The notes under the pieces are model-generated. The model was given only the letters and a program-made list of their open reading frames with translations, searched no databases and was not told where the DNA came from. Below are positions 52,004 to 59,804 of a stretch of DNA of 64,000 nucleotides, piece by piece (the first letter of the stretch is position 1; every line of letters begins with the position of its first letter). A program made the position numbers and the translations under genes. Origin of the DNA: PALSA-612 sp963776375 (GTDB taxonomy: Bacteria > Actinomycetota > Thermoleophilia > Gaiellales > Gaiellaceae); NCBI GenBank assembly GCA_963776375.1, contig CAVZMF010000003.1, positions 85,841 to 149,840 on the forward strand, in the 5' to 3' direction.

Positions 52004-52390
52004 ATGGTGAGTGAAATGGTGAGTACGGCACGGCGCTGGGGCCCCGCACTGTCGGCGCGGACGCCTGATCTCGCTACGCGGGGTTCGTACCTGAACGATT
52101 TGGCGGAAGACAACGGGGCACCTTCGAACCCTCAAGCACGAGTTGAGCTTGCTCGCTTGGCCGACCTCTGTAGCAGGCTTCGGGGCGAGGCGGCGTTGAA
52201 CCCACGGAGCTCACGGTCTGCACCTGCGAAGGTCAACCCGGTTCTCGAGACGGTGACGCGTGTTCTCGAGGTGGCTGACCGGCCGATGAGGGCGCGCGAG
52301 ATTCACCAGGCGGCGGAGTACCGTCTTGGTCAACCCCTTCGCTGGACATCGGTGCGGGTGGCCTGCTCCCTGCCGGAGTTGACAGGTTAG
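52004..52390 (+). pseudogene. Winged-helix DNA-binding protein fragment, 3' end cut by IS element
   Basis: The open frame from ATG 52004 encodes 128 residues. The C-terminal half, PVLETVTRVLEVADRPMRAR followed by EIHQAAEYRLGQPLRWTSVR, is a winged-helix DNA-binding fold of the kind seen in small regulators of integrated elements. It stops at TAG 52388-52390, which lies inside the IS terminal repeat (TTGACAGGT at 52379-52387), so the original C-terminus was lost. The first 45 residues do not look conserved. The true start may be later. Confidence 0.55.
52006..52024 (+). repeat. Two GGTGAGT repeats near attL
   Basis: GGTGAGT at 52006-52012 and 52018-52024, 12 bp apart, about 55 bp inside attL. 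The same heptamer recurs near attR. This spacing is like that of integrase arm-type binding sites. Confidence 0.4.
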
Positions 52391-53657
52391 GCCGCTTGTT
52401 TTGGTAGTTCCTGTTGATCCTCCCAGGTCCGGGCGACCTCGTCGGGCGTCCGGTAGTTCAGCCTCGAGTGGGGCCGGTGGTGGTAGCGGTCGACGTAGCC
52501 GCCGATGCCGCGCGGGCGTCGTCGAGGGTCTCGTACTCGTTCAGCCAGACCTCCCGTTCTTTCAGTTTCCCGAACCAGGACTCGATGAAGGCCTGGCTCT
52601 CGGGGTCGCGGTAGCCGCCGCGGCGGTGACGGATCCCGAGCTCGCCGAGGCGGGCGCGGAAGCGGCGGGCGGTGAAGGCCGAGCCGTTGTCGCTCGCCGA
52701 GCACCAGCTCGCCGGGCTGGATCCCGTGTTCGGCCGCCGCCCGTTCGACCAGGGCGATCGCTTCGTCGGCGCGGCAGCGGAGCTCGAGCTGCCAGGCGAC
52801 GATCTCGCGGGTGCAGCAGTCGATGATCGCGTTCAGGTAGCACCAGCCGTGCTCGGCGACCCAGATCGAGGTCATGTCCAGGTGCCACAGCTGCCGGGGC
52901 CGCTCGACCCGGAAGAAGCCAGGCCGCTTCCGGCGCTCCAGCGGGCGGCGCCTTTGGATCAGCTTCTGCTCGCGCATCACCCGCAGGACGCGCTTGCGGT
53001 TGACCGGCCGGCCCAGCCTGCGCCGCACGAACGCGGTCACCATCCGGTAGCCGTCGGTCTGGTTGGCGAGCGCCTCCTCGACGATCGCGCCTCGACCACG
53101 TCGGCCGGCGGCCGCCGCTGCGGCGAGCGCCGTCGGTGTCGGCGCCGGTAGATCGCCTGCCGGCTGATCTGGCAGCACGCGCGCCACCGCCGCCGCGGCG
53201 AGTGCCCTCGGCGACCAACTCGCGAGACCGGGCGACGCGCTTGTCTCACTCCCAGCTCCCGCAAGAGCTTTTCCCGCGATCTCCAGCTCGTAGGTCTTGC
53301 GGCCCAGCGCCCGCTCGAGTTGCGCGATCTTCCGACGCAGCTCCGTCTCGCCCTGGCGCTCCTCCTTGCCAGCGAACCGCTCCCGCCCGGCCTCGAGCAA
53401 CTGATCGCGCCAGCCGTAGAAGAGCGTCTCCGAGATCGCGTGCTCGCGGCAGACCTCCCTGACGCTGCGGTCGCCGCGCAACCCGGCCAGCACGATCTCG
53501 AGCTTCTGCTGCGCCGTGAACGTCCGGTACTTGCGTTGCTCGCTCAACCCAGTTCTCCCTTCGGTCGAGCGGCCCATCCTGAGCCGGCCGCCGGACAGTC
53601 CCTCCGGCGCTACGCGCCTCCGGGACTGCCCGGCACTCCAACCCAGCTACCTGTCAA
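52379..53657 (-). mobile_element. IS3-type insertion sequence
   Basis: About 1.28 kb, with perfect 9-bp terminal inverted repeats, TTGACAGGT (52379-52387) and ACCTGTCAA (53649-53657). The element ends TG...CA, as usual for IS3. It carries an orfA/orfB transposase on the minus strand. I could not see a target-site duplication, so flanking DNA may have been rearranged after insertion. It truncates the winged-helix gene. Confidence 0.75.
52387..53547 (-). CDS. IS3-type transposase (orfA and orfB), several frameshifts
   Basis: OrfA starts at TTG 53547, with GGGAGAAC upstream. It has a helix-turn-helix (FTAQQKLEIVLAGLRGDRSV, REVCREHAISETLFYGWRDQ) and a coiled coil (LRRKIAQLERALGRKTYELE). A shift near 53,240 leads to orfB: REQKLIQRRRPLERRKRPGF, then the integrase core, with first aspartate in LWHLDMTSIW. 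The second aspartate is in SDNGSAFTARRFRARLG, read only after another shift near 52,690. The glutamate is in ESWFGKLKEREVWL. A third shift near 52,520 restores YVDRYHHRPHSRLNYRTPDE. The first shift may be the normal programmed one; the others suggest decay or errors. Confidence 0.8.
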   Translation of the reverse strand: MSEQRKYRTFTAQQKLEIVLAGLRGDRSVREVCREHAISETLFYGWRDQLLEAGRERFAGKEERQGETELRRKIAQLERALGRKTYELEIAGKALAGAGSETSASPGLASWSPRALAAAAVARVLPDQPAGDLPAPTPTALAAAAAAGRRGRGAIVEEALANQTDGYRMVTAFVRRRLGRPVNRKRVLRVMREQKLIQRRRPLERRKRPGFFRVERPRQLWHLDMTSIWVAEHGWCYLNAIIDCCTREIVAWQLELRCRADEAIALVERAAAEHGIQPGELVLGERQRLGLHRPPLPRPPRRARDPSPPRRLPRPREPGLHRVLVRETERTGGLAERVRDPRRRPRGIGGYVDRYHHRPHSRLNYRTPDEVARTWEDQQELPKQAA

Positions 53658-53944
53658 CACAGGACCGGGGAGCGGGGCAGTCGTCGCAGCGCTCGTCCCG
53701 AAAGGCGCGCAGGTCCTGCGCCCAGAAGAAGTCGAAACGGTGCCGGGGCCCGGGCTGAGCGCGGGCTGAGCGTCGCGGCGACGCAGATCTCGGAGCTCCT
53801 GCTCGTCGTGGGCCGGAGCTGTCGCTCCGACGGCCATCCGTCCAGGGTACGCCAGCACTTGTCGCCGCTTCAACCCGCCGTAACCAGTCCTCCGATCACG
53901 ACCACGAACCCCCACAAGCGTGCCCACACAGCAAGGCCGCAAAA
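53658..53944. other. Gap between the two insertion sequences
   Basis: 287 bp. A minus-strand frame (ending near 53,640) covers it but has no recognisable similarity and runs into the IS3 end. I see no gene, only probable remnant DNA of the island or the non-coding right end of the IS110 element. Confidence 0.5.
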
Positions 53945-55111
53945 TCAACCAGACGACCCGGAACCATCGGCGCCGAGCGTTCGATTGGATGCTTCTATGG
54001 TTGTCAAGAGCAGGGTCCGATCATTCGTAGTTGTTGGTGGCGCGGTGTTGGTGGGGGCGGAGCTGGCGGTGGGCACGGTCTCGAGGATGCGGTAGAGGCG
54101 GCGGGCGAGGTGGCGTTTGAGGCAGCGTCTGATCTCGCGGGGTGTTTTGCCTTCGGCTGTTCGTCGGGCGGCGTAGCGTTTGGTTTCTGGGTGGTGGGCG
54201 AGGCGGGAGAGCGCGATCGTGTGCAGGGCGCGGTTGAGTTGGCGGTCGCCGCCGCGGTTGAGCCGGTGGCGGACGATCTGGCCGGAGGAGGCGGGGATCG
54301 GTGCGGCGCCGGCGAGGGAGGCGAAGGCGGCTTCGGAGCGGAAGCGGCCTGGGTGTGACCAGGCGCTGAGGAGCTGGGCGGCGGTGATCGGGCCGACGCC
54401 GGGCTCGGCGAGGAGCGCTGGGCGCGAGCGCGTGGACGAGTGGTGGAGCTCGGCTTCGAGCTCGGCTGCTTCGGCGCTGAGCGCGAGCGCGCGGCGGGCG
54501 GTTGAGCGCAGGGCGATGATCGTCGCCTGCTGTTCGGTGGAGTGGTTGCGGGGCGGTGCGCAGGCGTGCGCAGCGGGCGAGCTGCTCGTCGGTTGGTGAG
54601 CTGGCGGAGCTGCTGGCGGAGCTGGTCGGGCGCGTTGATGATCAGCCCTTTCAGCTGGCCGATCGCCTGCGTGCGGGCGAGGATGGCGCCTTGGCGGCTG
54701 GCGAGCAGGACGCGCAGCGCCTCCCGGTCGCCGCGTCGCCGCGGCTGGGCGAGGTGCTGGCGGGAGAGCGCTTCGCGGGCGGCGCGGGCGGCGTCGAGCC
54801 GGTCGGACTTGGCGCCGTCGCGGCGGGCCGGGCGCGCCGGCCGGTCGACCTCGACTACCCACTCGCCCTGCTCGAGCAGGAAGCTGGTCAGTCCGGCGCC
54901 GAAGCTGCCCGTGCCCTCGATCGCCCACACCCGCCGGCCCGCCGCCCGCTCGCGCGCGAAGCGCAGCAGACACTGGTAGCCGTCTCGCATCCGCGGCCAC
55001 CGTCGTCTCCGCGATCACCGCCCCGGTCGGTGTGCACACCGCGACCGTGTGCGAGTCGCGGTGCGTGTCGACGCCGATCACGTACTCCGCCCGATCTGCC
55101 AGCATGCCCAT
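53945..55111 (-). CDS. IS110-family transposase (DEDD), two frameshifts
   Basis: From ATG 55111 (or 55105, MLADRAEYVIGVDTHRDSHT). The RuvC-like DEDD residues can be followed: D in GVDTHRDSHT, then after a shift near 54,985 the E in VWAIEGTGSFGAGL and the D-x2-D in AKSDRLDAARAA. After a second shift near 54,560 comes the C-terminal part, with LLAEPGVGPITAAQLLSAWS and the serine in PIPASSGQIVRHRLNRGGDR that forms the Tnp domain's nucleophile. About 390 residues, normal for IS110/IS1111. Such enzymes are guided by a bridge RNA from the element's own non-coding end. Confidence 0.82.
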   Translation of the reverse strand: MGMLADRAEYVIGVDTHRDSHTVAVCTPTGAVIAETTVAADARRLPVSAALRARAGGGPAGVGDRGHGQLRRRTDQLPARAGRVGSRGRPAGAPGPPRRRQVRPARRRPRRPRSALPPAPRPAAATRRPGGAARPARQPPRRHPRPHAGDRPAERADHQRARPAPPAAPPAHQPTSSSPAAHACAPPRNHSTEQQATIIALRSTARRALALSAEAAELEAELHHSSTRSRPALLAEPGVGPITAAQLLSAWSHPGRFRSEAAFASLAGAAPIPASSGQIVRHRLNRGGDRQLNRALHTIALSRLAHHPETKRYAARRTAEGKTPREIRRCLKRHLARRLYRILETVPTASSAPTNTAPPTTTNDRTLLLTTIEASNRTLGADGSGSSG

Positions 55112-55373
55112 CGAGACCTCCCCGTTGAGGTTGACGTTGCTGGTGCCGGCCTGGGCTCAAAGGAACCGCGCGGCAAGACTGTGACGGGTCACACCCGACA
55201 AGGGCGGACAGGCTTCTGATCAGGCCAGCTCGCGGCGACCAGGCCGGCGCCGGCAGCGACAGAGAGACAGATCCACACAAAGAAACCCTCAACAGCCAGG
55301 GATCAGTGAGTTATTTGAGTCATCTCCACCACCACCGGGCACCGAGCCTGTCCACGGCCCAGGACGGACCGAT
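55112..55373 (-). other. Non-coding 5' end of IS110 element, candidate bridge-RNA region
   Basis: About 260 bp upstream of the transposase start, with no gene. It contains stem-loop-forming sequence, for example TGTGAC-GG-GTCACA (55180-55193) and CCGGCGCCGG further on. In IS110 elements this region encodes the bridge RNA. The element's outer end was not identified, because the family has no terminal inverted repeats. Confidence 0.45.
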
Positions 55374-55402
55374 GGTGAGTCTCACAGTGAGTTTTGGTGA
55401 GT
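55374..55402 (+). repeat. GGTGAGT repeats near attR
   Basis: GGTGAGT at 55374-55380 and 55396-55402, with AGTGAGT at 55386-55392 between them, spaced 12 and 10 bp. They match the pair near attL in sequence and orientation and lie about 100 bp inside attR. From 55,403 to attR there is no gene. Confidence 0.4.
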
Positions 55403-55500
55403 ACCGCAGGGGACACGCAGGGGAAACCGGCGCCCTCTCGAGCGCCCGGAAACCGCTCAACCGTCCCCTCTAGTCCCCTACAGGCCCCATCTGCGCACCG

Positions 55501-55543
55501 TTCACACGCGGGAGGTCGCTGGTTCGATCCCAGCCGCGCCCAT
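55501..55543 (+). repeat. Attachment site (attR), partial tRNA-Val copy
   Basis: 43 bp identical to the 3' part of the tRNA-Val at 51,910-51,952. The 5' half of the tRNA is absent, so it is not a functional tRNA gene. Confidence 0.85.
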
Positions 55544-55949
55544 TCAGACCCCGCATGACGAGCCGACTTCGCTCAACCATGCAGTGCGAGGCGTGCGATA
55601 GGTGCGAGGAGCGCGGGGCGGTGCCCCCCTCGGTGCCCCCCTGCCTACGGCGGGCGGGAGTCCGCGGGGAGTCCCGCGCGGCGGACGGCCGGACGGGGAG
55701 TCCCACCGCCGGGCCCAGGCGCGGAGGGGGTGGCCCTGACCTTGCCCCCGAGCCTTCCATGCCTCCGCGCCTTCGGAGGCTTGCGCTGCCGAACGCGGAG
55801 GGAGGTTCTGTGGTGTATGGGCGCCGTCTCCCTCCGCGTCCTGGCTAGACTCGTCGGTGTCGCTGAGCGCGACGTACCCGGACAGAAAACGGGCCGGGTG
55901 GCGAGCCGAACGCCCGCTCGTGCAACGCGACGGTTTGACGAAATGCGGG
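55544..55949. repeat. Gene-poor region with two GGGAGTCCC elements
   Basis: About 400 bp with no convincing gene. GGGAGTCCC occurs at 55667-55675 and 55696-55704, with a near copy (GGGAGTCCG) at 55656. It is surrounded by G- and C-rich inverted segments, including CCTCCGCGCCTTCGGAGG near 55,765. This is the first copy cluster of a repeat family that recurs to the end of the window. Confidence 0.6.
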
Positions 55950-56045
55950 CTAGATATCGTCGCGGAACCAGAACCACGCTGCCAGGGCACCAGCAAGAGC
56001 CAGCACGCCCAGGTAGCCCAACCACGCGGTCACGGATGCGAGCAT
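55950..56045 (-). CDS. Putative 31-residue single-pass membrane microprotein
   Basis: From ATG 56045: MLASVTAWLGYLGVLALAGA, then LAAWFWFRDDI and stop. It is one hydrophobic helix with a short charged tail, like other tiny bacterial membrane proteins. Ribosome binding is weak (AAGGGCGGG about six bases upstream). It is too short to judge by codon bias. The context is gene-poor, so it may be a fragment of a larger lost gene. Confidence 0.35.
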   Translation of the reverse strand: MLASVTAWLGYLGVLALAGALAAWFWFRDDI

Positions 56046-56299
56046 ACGCCCGCCCTTGACCTACCGGTCCCTTGCCTGAGCCAAGCTCGGGCGTAAAGGC
56101 GGCTCGGACGAGACGAGTCTCTGGGAGCCTGGTGCTGTAGGTAGTTCTCCGGCCACGATCGGACTTGACCCCGATGGCGCACTCCCTGCGATCTCTGAGC
56201 ATCGGCCGTATCTACAAGCCATCCAGGAGTCGCGTCGGCTAGGACTGGAGCCCTCCCTGCAGTTCCCGTCTCGCGATCCTCGGGGAGAGGAACGAGGCG

Positions 56300-56938
56300 A
56301 TGCTTTCAGTGAAGGGAGCGGCCGTGGCTCTCGGCCTGCTGTTCATTGGGGCGGGCGCGGCCTGGGCAACGATCCCGAGCGGCAACGGCCAGATCAAGGG
56401 TTGCTACCAGAAGAACAGCGGCAGCCTCCGCGTCGTCGACTCAGCCGGTAGTTGCCTGAAGAGCGAGGTTGCGCTCAGCTGGAATCAGACCGGGCCGACA
56501 GGCGCGACTGGACCATCCGGATCGGCGAGCGTGATCATGACGGGGGGCTCGGGAAATGTGACGCCTGACGGACAGAACCTCGTCCTGCTCTCGCTCCCCG
56601 CTGGTGCCTATGCCCTCCGTGCGATTGTCGGCGGGTCGAACCCGTACGCGTACGGCGTCGTGGTCAATTGCTTTGTCTATTCGTCAGTAGAGGGAACCGG
56701 GATCGGATACCAAGTAGAAATCACCAGAGGGCCGTCAACGTTCCTGACGGACATCTCTCCGGGATCAGATCTCGACTCCTACGGGCAGGTCGTCCTTCAG
56801 GGTGCCTTCACAGTGGCGACAGACACCACGATCCGTCTGTGGTGTTTCGACGATAGCGATCATCATTCAGTCACGGGAACGATCCCGATGAGCGCGAACG
56901 TGATCATCGAACCCGTCGGCTCAGTCACTCTCCGCTAG
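56300..56938 (+). CDS. Secreted protein with IPxxGxIxGCY domain and short collagen-like linker
   Basis: A 212-residue protein from ATG 56300, with GAGAGGAACGAGG upstream. Residues 1-23 are a signal peptide (GAAVALGLLFIGAGAAWA). The mature start IPSGNGQIKGCYQKNSGSLR and VVDSAGSCLKSEVALSWNQ has two cysteines and matches the N-terminal domain of the collagen-like protein at 42-43 kb. A short GPTGATGPSG linker and a C-terminal beta-rich domain follow (VLLSLPAGAYALRAIVGG, then FTVATDTTIRLWCFDDSDHH), with two more cysteines. Likely an extracellular or surface protein. The function is unknown. Confidence 0.75.
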   Translation: MLSVKGAAVALGLLFIGAGAAWATIPSGNGQIKGCYQKNSGSLRVVDSAGSCLKSEVALSWNQTGPTGATGPSGSASVIMTGGSGNVTPDGQNLVLLSLPAGAYALRAIVGGSNPYAYGVVVNCFVYSSVEGTGIGYQVEITRGPSTFLTDISPGSDLDSYGQVVLQGAFTVATDTTIRLWCFDDSDHHSVTGTIPMSANVIIEPVGSVTLR

Positions 56939-57397
56939 CGAAAATAGAGAACGTCACCAGCCAAGCAGGCAGCGCAGATTCGGCTCGGTACTCTTAGCGG
57001 TCGAGCCTACAGCGCGATGCTGCCGTCGATAGGGCGGGGTCTGGGAGTCCCATCGCCTGACCCTGACGCGGAGGGGAGGGCCTGATCTTGCTAGCCCTCC
57101 CGTGCCCTCTGAGCGGTTCCCGTGGGATGGGAACTGGAGGTTTGAGGGCTCGGTAGATCGCGGCAGTCCTGGTCAGCGGATGCCCTGATGGCCGCTGGGT
57201 TGGGGTCGGCGAAGAATCGTGGTGCCGGTGCAAGGCCGGTGTGTGCGGTGAGGAGGTGACCAGAGAGAGTCAGATGTGTGCCGGGCTTGATCGCGGCTCT
57301 TCACCTGAGGAGGTCGAGAGCGCCGTCTGAAACCTTCGTTTCGAAGGCTCGTCCGTACATGTTTGAGCTACGGAAGCTACGGAAGGAGTTGAGCGCG
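56939..57397. repeat. Intergenic region with dispersed repeat copy A
   Basis: 459 bp without a convincing gene. It contains GGGAGTCCC at 57043-57051, CGGTAG at 57151 and GGTCAGCGGATGCCCTGATG from 57171. These three landmarks recur with almost the same spacing at 59.6-59.7 kb. A small hairpin CCTTCG-TTT-CGAAGG lies at about 57,333, before the SRPBCC gene. Confidence 0.6.
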
Positions 57398-57838
57398 ATG
57401 ATCACGGTTGAGAGAACGGTCTACGTCGATGCGCCGATGGAGAAGGTCATTGAGTACCTGCGCCCGGCGCATCTGACCGAGATCTGGCCCGGCATGATCG
57501 ACGTCACGGACATCGAGGACATGCCGAACGGCGGAGTCCGTTACCGGTATCTGTTCAAGATGGCGGGCTTCAAGGTCGAAGGGGGTTCGGAGACGGCCGA
57601 GATCGAGTCGGGCGACGACATGTATCGCCGCGTCCAGAAGAACGACGGCCACGTCACGAGCAGCATCGGGTGGATGCTCACTCGTGAGGCTCATGGCGGG
57701 ACGACGGTGAAGGTCCGTGCCGATTACGACATCCCCGGAGCGATGTTGGGGAAGCTCGCGGAGCCGCTCATCCGGAGGCTCAACGAGCGGGAGGCCGACG
57801 CCATGCTCTGGAACCTCAAGGATCGCGCCGAGAGCTAG
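57398..57838 (+). CDS. SRPBCC (START/Bet v 1-like) protein
   Basis: A 146-residue protein from ATG 57398, with GGAAGGAG nine bases upstream. It begins MITVERTVYVDAPMEKVIEY, the typical first strand and helix of polyketide-cyclase/SRPBCC proteins. It ends in a long helix (LAEPLIRRLNEREADAMLWN) that closes the hydrophobic pocket. Such proteins bind or modify lipophilic molecules. The FAD-dependent oxidase starts 32 bp downstream on the same strand, so the two probably act in one pathway. The substrate is unknown. Confidence 0.8.
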   Translation: MITVERTVYVDAPMEKVIEYLRPAHLTEIWPGMIDVTDIEDMPNGGVRYRYLFKMAGFKVEGGSETAEIESGDDMYRRVQKNDGHVTSSIGWMLTREAHGGTTVKVRADYDIPGAMLGKLAEPLIRRLNEREADAMLWNLKDRAES

Positions 57839-57869
57839 CAGAACGTCGGCCTGGTCGAGGAGACATACC

Positions 57870-59261
57870 GTGGGCGTGACGGTCAACGACGTTCACTCGC
57901 GGCTCAACGAGGTGAAGGTCTCGCGGATTGTCGGCGTTGAGTCTCTCCAAGCGGTCGTCGAAGCCATCGGGCAAGCGTCCGCGGAGGGCTTACCGATCGC
58001 GATCGCTGCTGGGCGGCACGCGATGGGAGGACAACAGTTCTGCTCCGAGGGAGCGTTGCTGGACGTGAGCGGCCTTGACCGCCTGCGCGCTTTCGATCCG
58101 GAGGCTGGTACGGCCACGGTGGAGGCCGGGATCCAGTGGCCCGCGCTCATTGACGCTCTTGAACGGAGACAGCAGGGGCAAGACTGTCCGTGGACGATCG
58201 CGCAGAAGCAGACGGGAGCCGATCGCCTCTCGATCGGGGGTGCGCTTGCCGCGAACGCGCATGGCCGTGGGCTAGCGATGGCCCCGTTCGTCGCGGATGT
58301 GGAGTCGATCACGCTGGTCGACGCGCGCGGCGAGGTGCTCCAGTGCAGTCGCGTCGAAAAGCCAGAACTCTTCTCCCTGGTGTCGGGGGGTTACGGACTC
58401 TTCGGTTGCGTGAGCTCCGTCACCCTCCGGCTCGTTCGTCGGACGGCGGTTGAGCGCGTCGTCAAGATCCGAACGATTGACGGGCTGGTCGAGGCATTCG
58501 ACGATCGTCGAGCCGACGGCTTCCTCTACGGTGACTTCCAGTTCGCGACCGACGAGAAATCCGACGACTTCCTTCGTCGCGGTGTCTTCTCGTGCTACCG
58601 CCCCGTGAGCTGGCCGGGGCCGCTCCCACCGGTGGCCCTCGCTTTGACGCGAGATTTATGGGATAGGCTCATCCTGCTCGCTCACGTCGACAAGGCGCGC
58701 GCGTTCGACGAGTACTCGCGCTACTACATGTCGACGAGCGGCCAGCTCTATCTCTCCGATCGGCATCAGCTGGCCGACTACGCAGACGGCTATCACGAGC
58801 GGATCGACACGGCAATGAATGCGACCGCACCGGCGACCGAGATGATCACCGAGGTGTTCGTGCCCCGCTCGCGGCTTGCGGAGTTCATGTCGGCTGTTGC
58901 CGACGATTTCCGCGTGCACCGCACGAACATCATCTACGGCACCATCCGACTGATCGAACGCGACCGCGACTCGTTCATGCCATGGGCGACCGATCGATGG
59001 GCGTGCATCATCTTCAACCTCTGCACGGTTCACACCCCGCATGGCATTCAGCAATCAGCCGAGGCGTTTCGGCGCCTGATCGACCGAGCGATCGACCACG
59101 GCGGCAGCTTCTTCTTGACCTACCACCGCTGGGCCACGCGCGAGCAGCTAGAAGCGTGCTATCCGAGGTTCGGGGAGTTCCTCGCAGCGAAGCTTGTGTA
59201 CGACCCGGACGAGTGCTTCCAAAGTGACTGGTACCGCCACTATGCACGCCTGTTTGCATGA
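57870..59261 (+). CDS. FAD-linked oxidase (PCMH/VAO type)
   Basis: A 463-residue protein from GTG 57870, with GAGGAG upstream. The PCMH FAD-binding domain is clear in residues about 15-215: IAIAAGRHAMGGQQFC, LDVSGLDRLRAFDPEAGTAT, VEAGIQWPALIDAL, then LSIGGALAANAHGRGLAMAP. The HAMGGQ loop suggests possible covalent FAD attachment through the histidine. The C-terminal domain is less conserved. The family includes sugar, alditol and berberine-bridge oxidases. Its partner is the SRPBCC protein just upstream; a joint role in modifying a lipophilic or polyphenolic substrate is plausible but unproven. Confidence 0.82.
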   Translation: MGVTVNDVHSRLNEVKVSRIVGVESLQAVVEAIGQASAEGLPIAIAAGRHAMGGQQFCSEGALLDVSGLDRLRAFDPEAGTATVEAGIQWPALIDALERRQQGQDCPWTIAQKQTGADRLSIGGALAANAHGRGLAMAPFVADVESITLVDARGEVLQCSRVEKPELFSLVSGGYGLFGCVSSVTLRLVRRTAVERVVKIRTIDGLVEAFDDRRADGFLYGDFQFATDEKSDDFLRRGVFSCYRPVSWPGPLPPVALALTRDLWDRLILLAHVDKARAFDEYSRYYMSTSGQLYLSDRHQLADYADGYHERIDTAMNATAPATEMITEVFVPRSRLAEFMSAVADDFRVHRTNIIYGTIRLIERDRDSFMPWATDRWACIIFNLCTVHTPHGIQQSAEAFRRLIDRAIDHGGSFFLTYHRWATREQLEACYPRFGEFLAAKLVYDPDECFQSDWYRHYARLFA

Positions 59262-59804
59262 GCTTTGAACGGCAGGTGCGCGCGTGTCTTCCTGCGCTCA
59301 TTCTCATGGTTCTCGATCACACGCGTCCGAGCGCCTCGCTGACAAAGCTCAGAGGCTTTGTCGCATTCAGCGGCTTCGTAGTACGCGAGCGGGTTAGCCG
59401 CCGCGAGATGACCAAACCCGCCACACGCAGCAGGGTCGAGCGAACATGGCTGCGGTCATAACGCGCAAGAGCGAGCCCGCCATGTCAACCGAGATCCCTC
59501 CGATCGCACGGGACGTCTTGTCACCGGAACGGCTCGCCGAGCTGACCTACCAACCACCAGTCATTTCGCTCCAACGGCCCGGGTGGGAGTCCCGCCCCCG
59601 GGTGGGAGTCCCGCGCGTCGGGCGGGCTTCAGGGGGGAGGGCTACCTGGGCCGCCTCCCCGGAAACCCGACAAACTCGACTGGGAGCACGAGTTCGGTAG
59701 TTCTGGGTAGGCGGGGTCAGCGGCTGCCCTGATGCGCTGTGGGTTGCCGTGGGTCAGTGTGCAGGCGAAGGACGGCGCTGATCGACCAAGGGGGTGAGGG
59801 CAGG
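59262..59804. repeat. Gene-poor region with dispersed repeat copy B
   Basis: 543 bp. A short frame at 59,482 (MSTEIPPIARDVLSPERLAE) may be the start of a lost gene; it soon runs into repeat DNA. GGGAGTCCC is at 59585-59593 and 59604-59612, then CGGTAG at 59695 and GGTCAGCGGCTGCCCTGATG from 59715, matching copy A. No other feature is seen. Confidence 0.6.

Larger units (their letters stand above)
51953..55500. mobile_element. Decayed tRNA-Val-integrated genomic island
   Basis: About 3.55 kb bounded by the two 43-bp attachment sites. Inside are a truncated winged-helix gene next to attL, an IS3-type and an IS110-type element, and non-coding ends with short repeats. No integrase gene survives, so the island was probably once larger and has been eroded by IS insertion and deletion. 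Confidence 0.75.

Noticed and set aside
55501..55543. A second tRNA-Val gene
   Set aside because: Only the 3' part from the anticodon loop is present; acceptor 5' strand and D-arm are absent, so it is an attachment-site copy.
59482..59700. 84-codon frame MAAVITRKSEPAMSTEIPPIA...
   Set aside because: Only the first ~30 residues look protein-like; the rest reads through the GGGAGTCCC repeat. At most a gene fragment.
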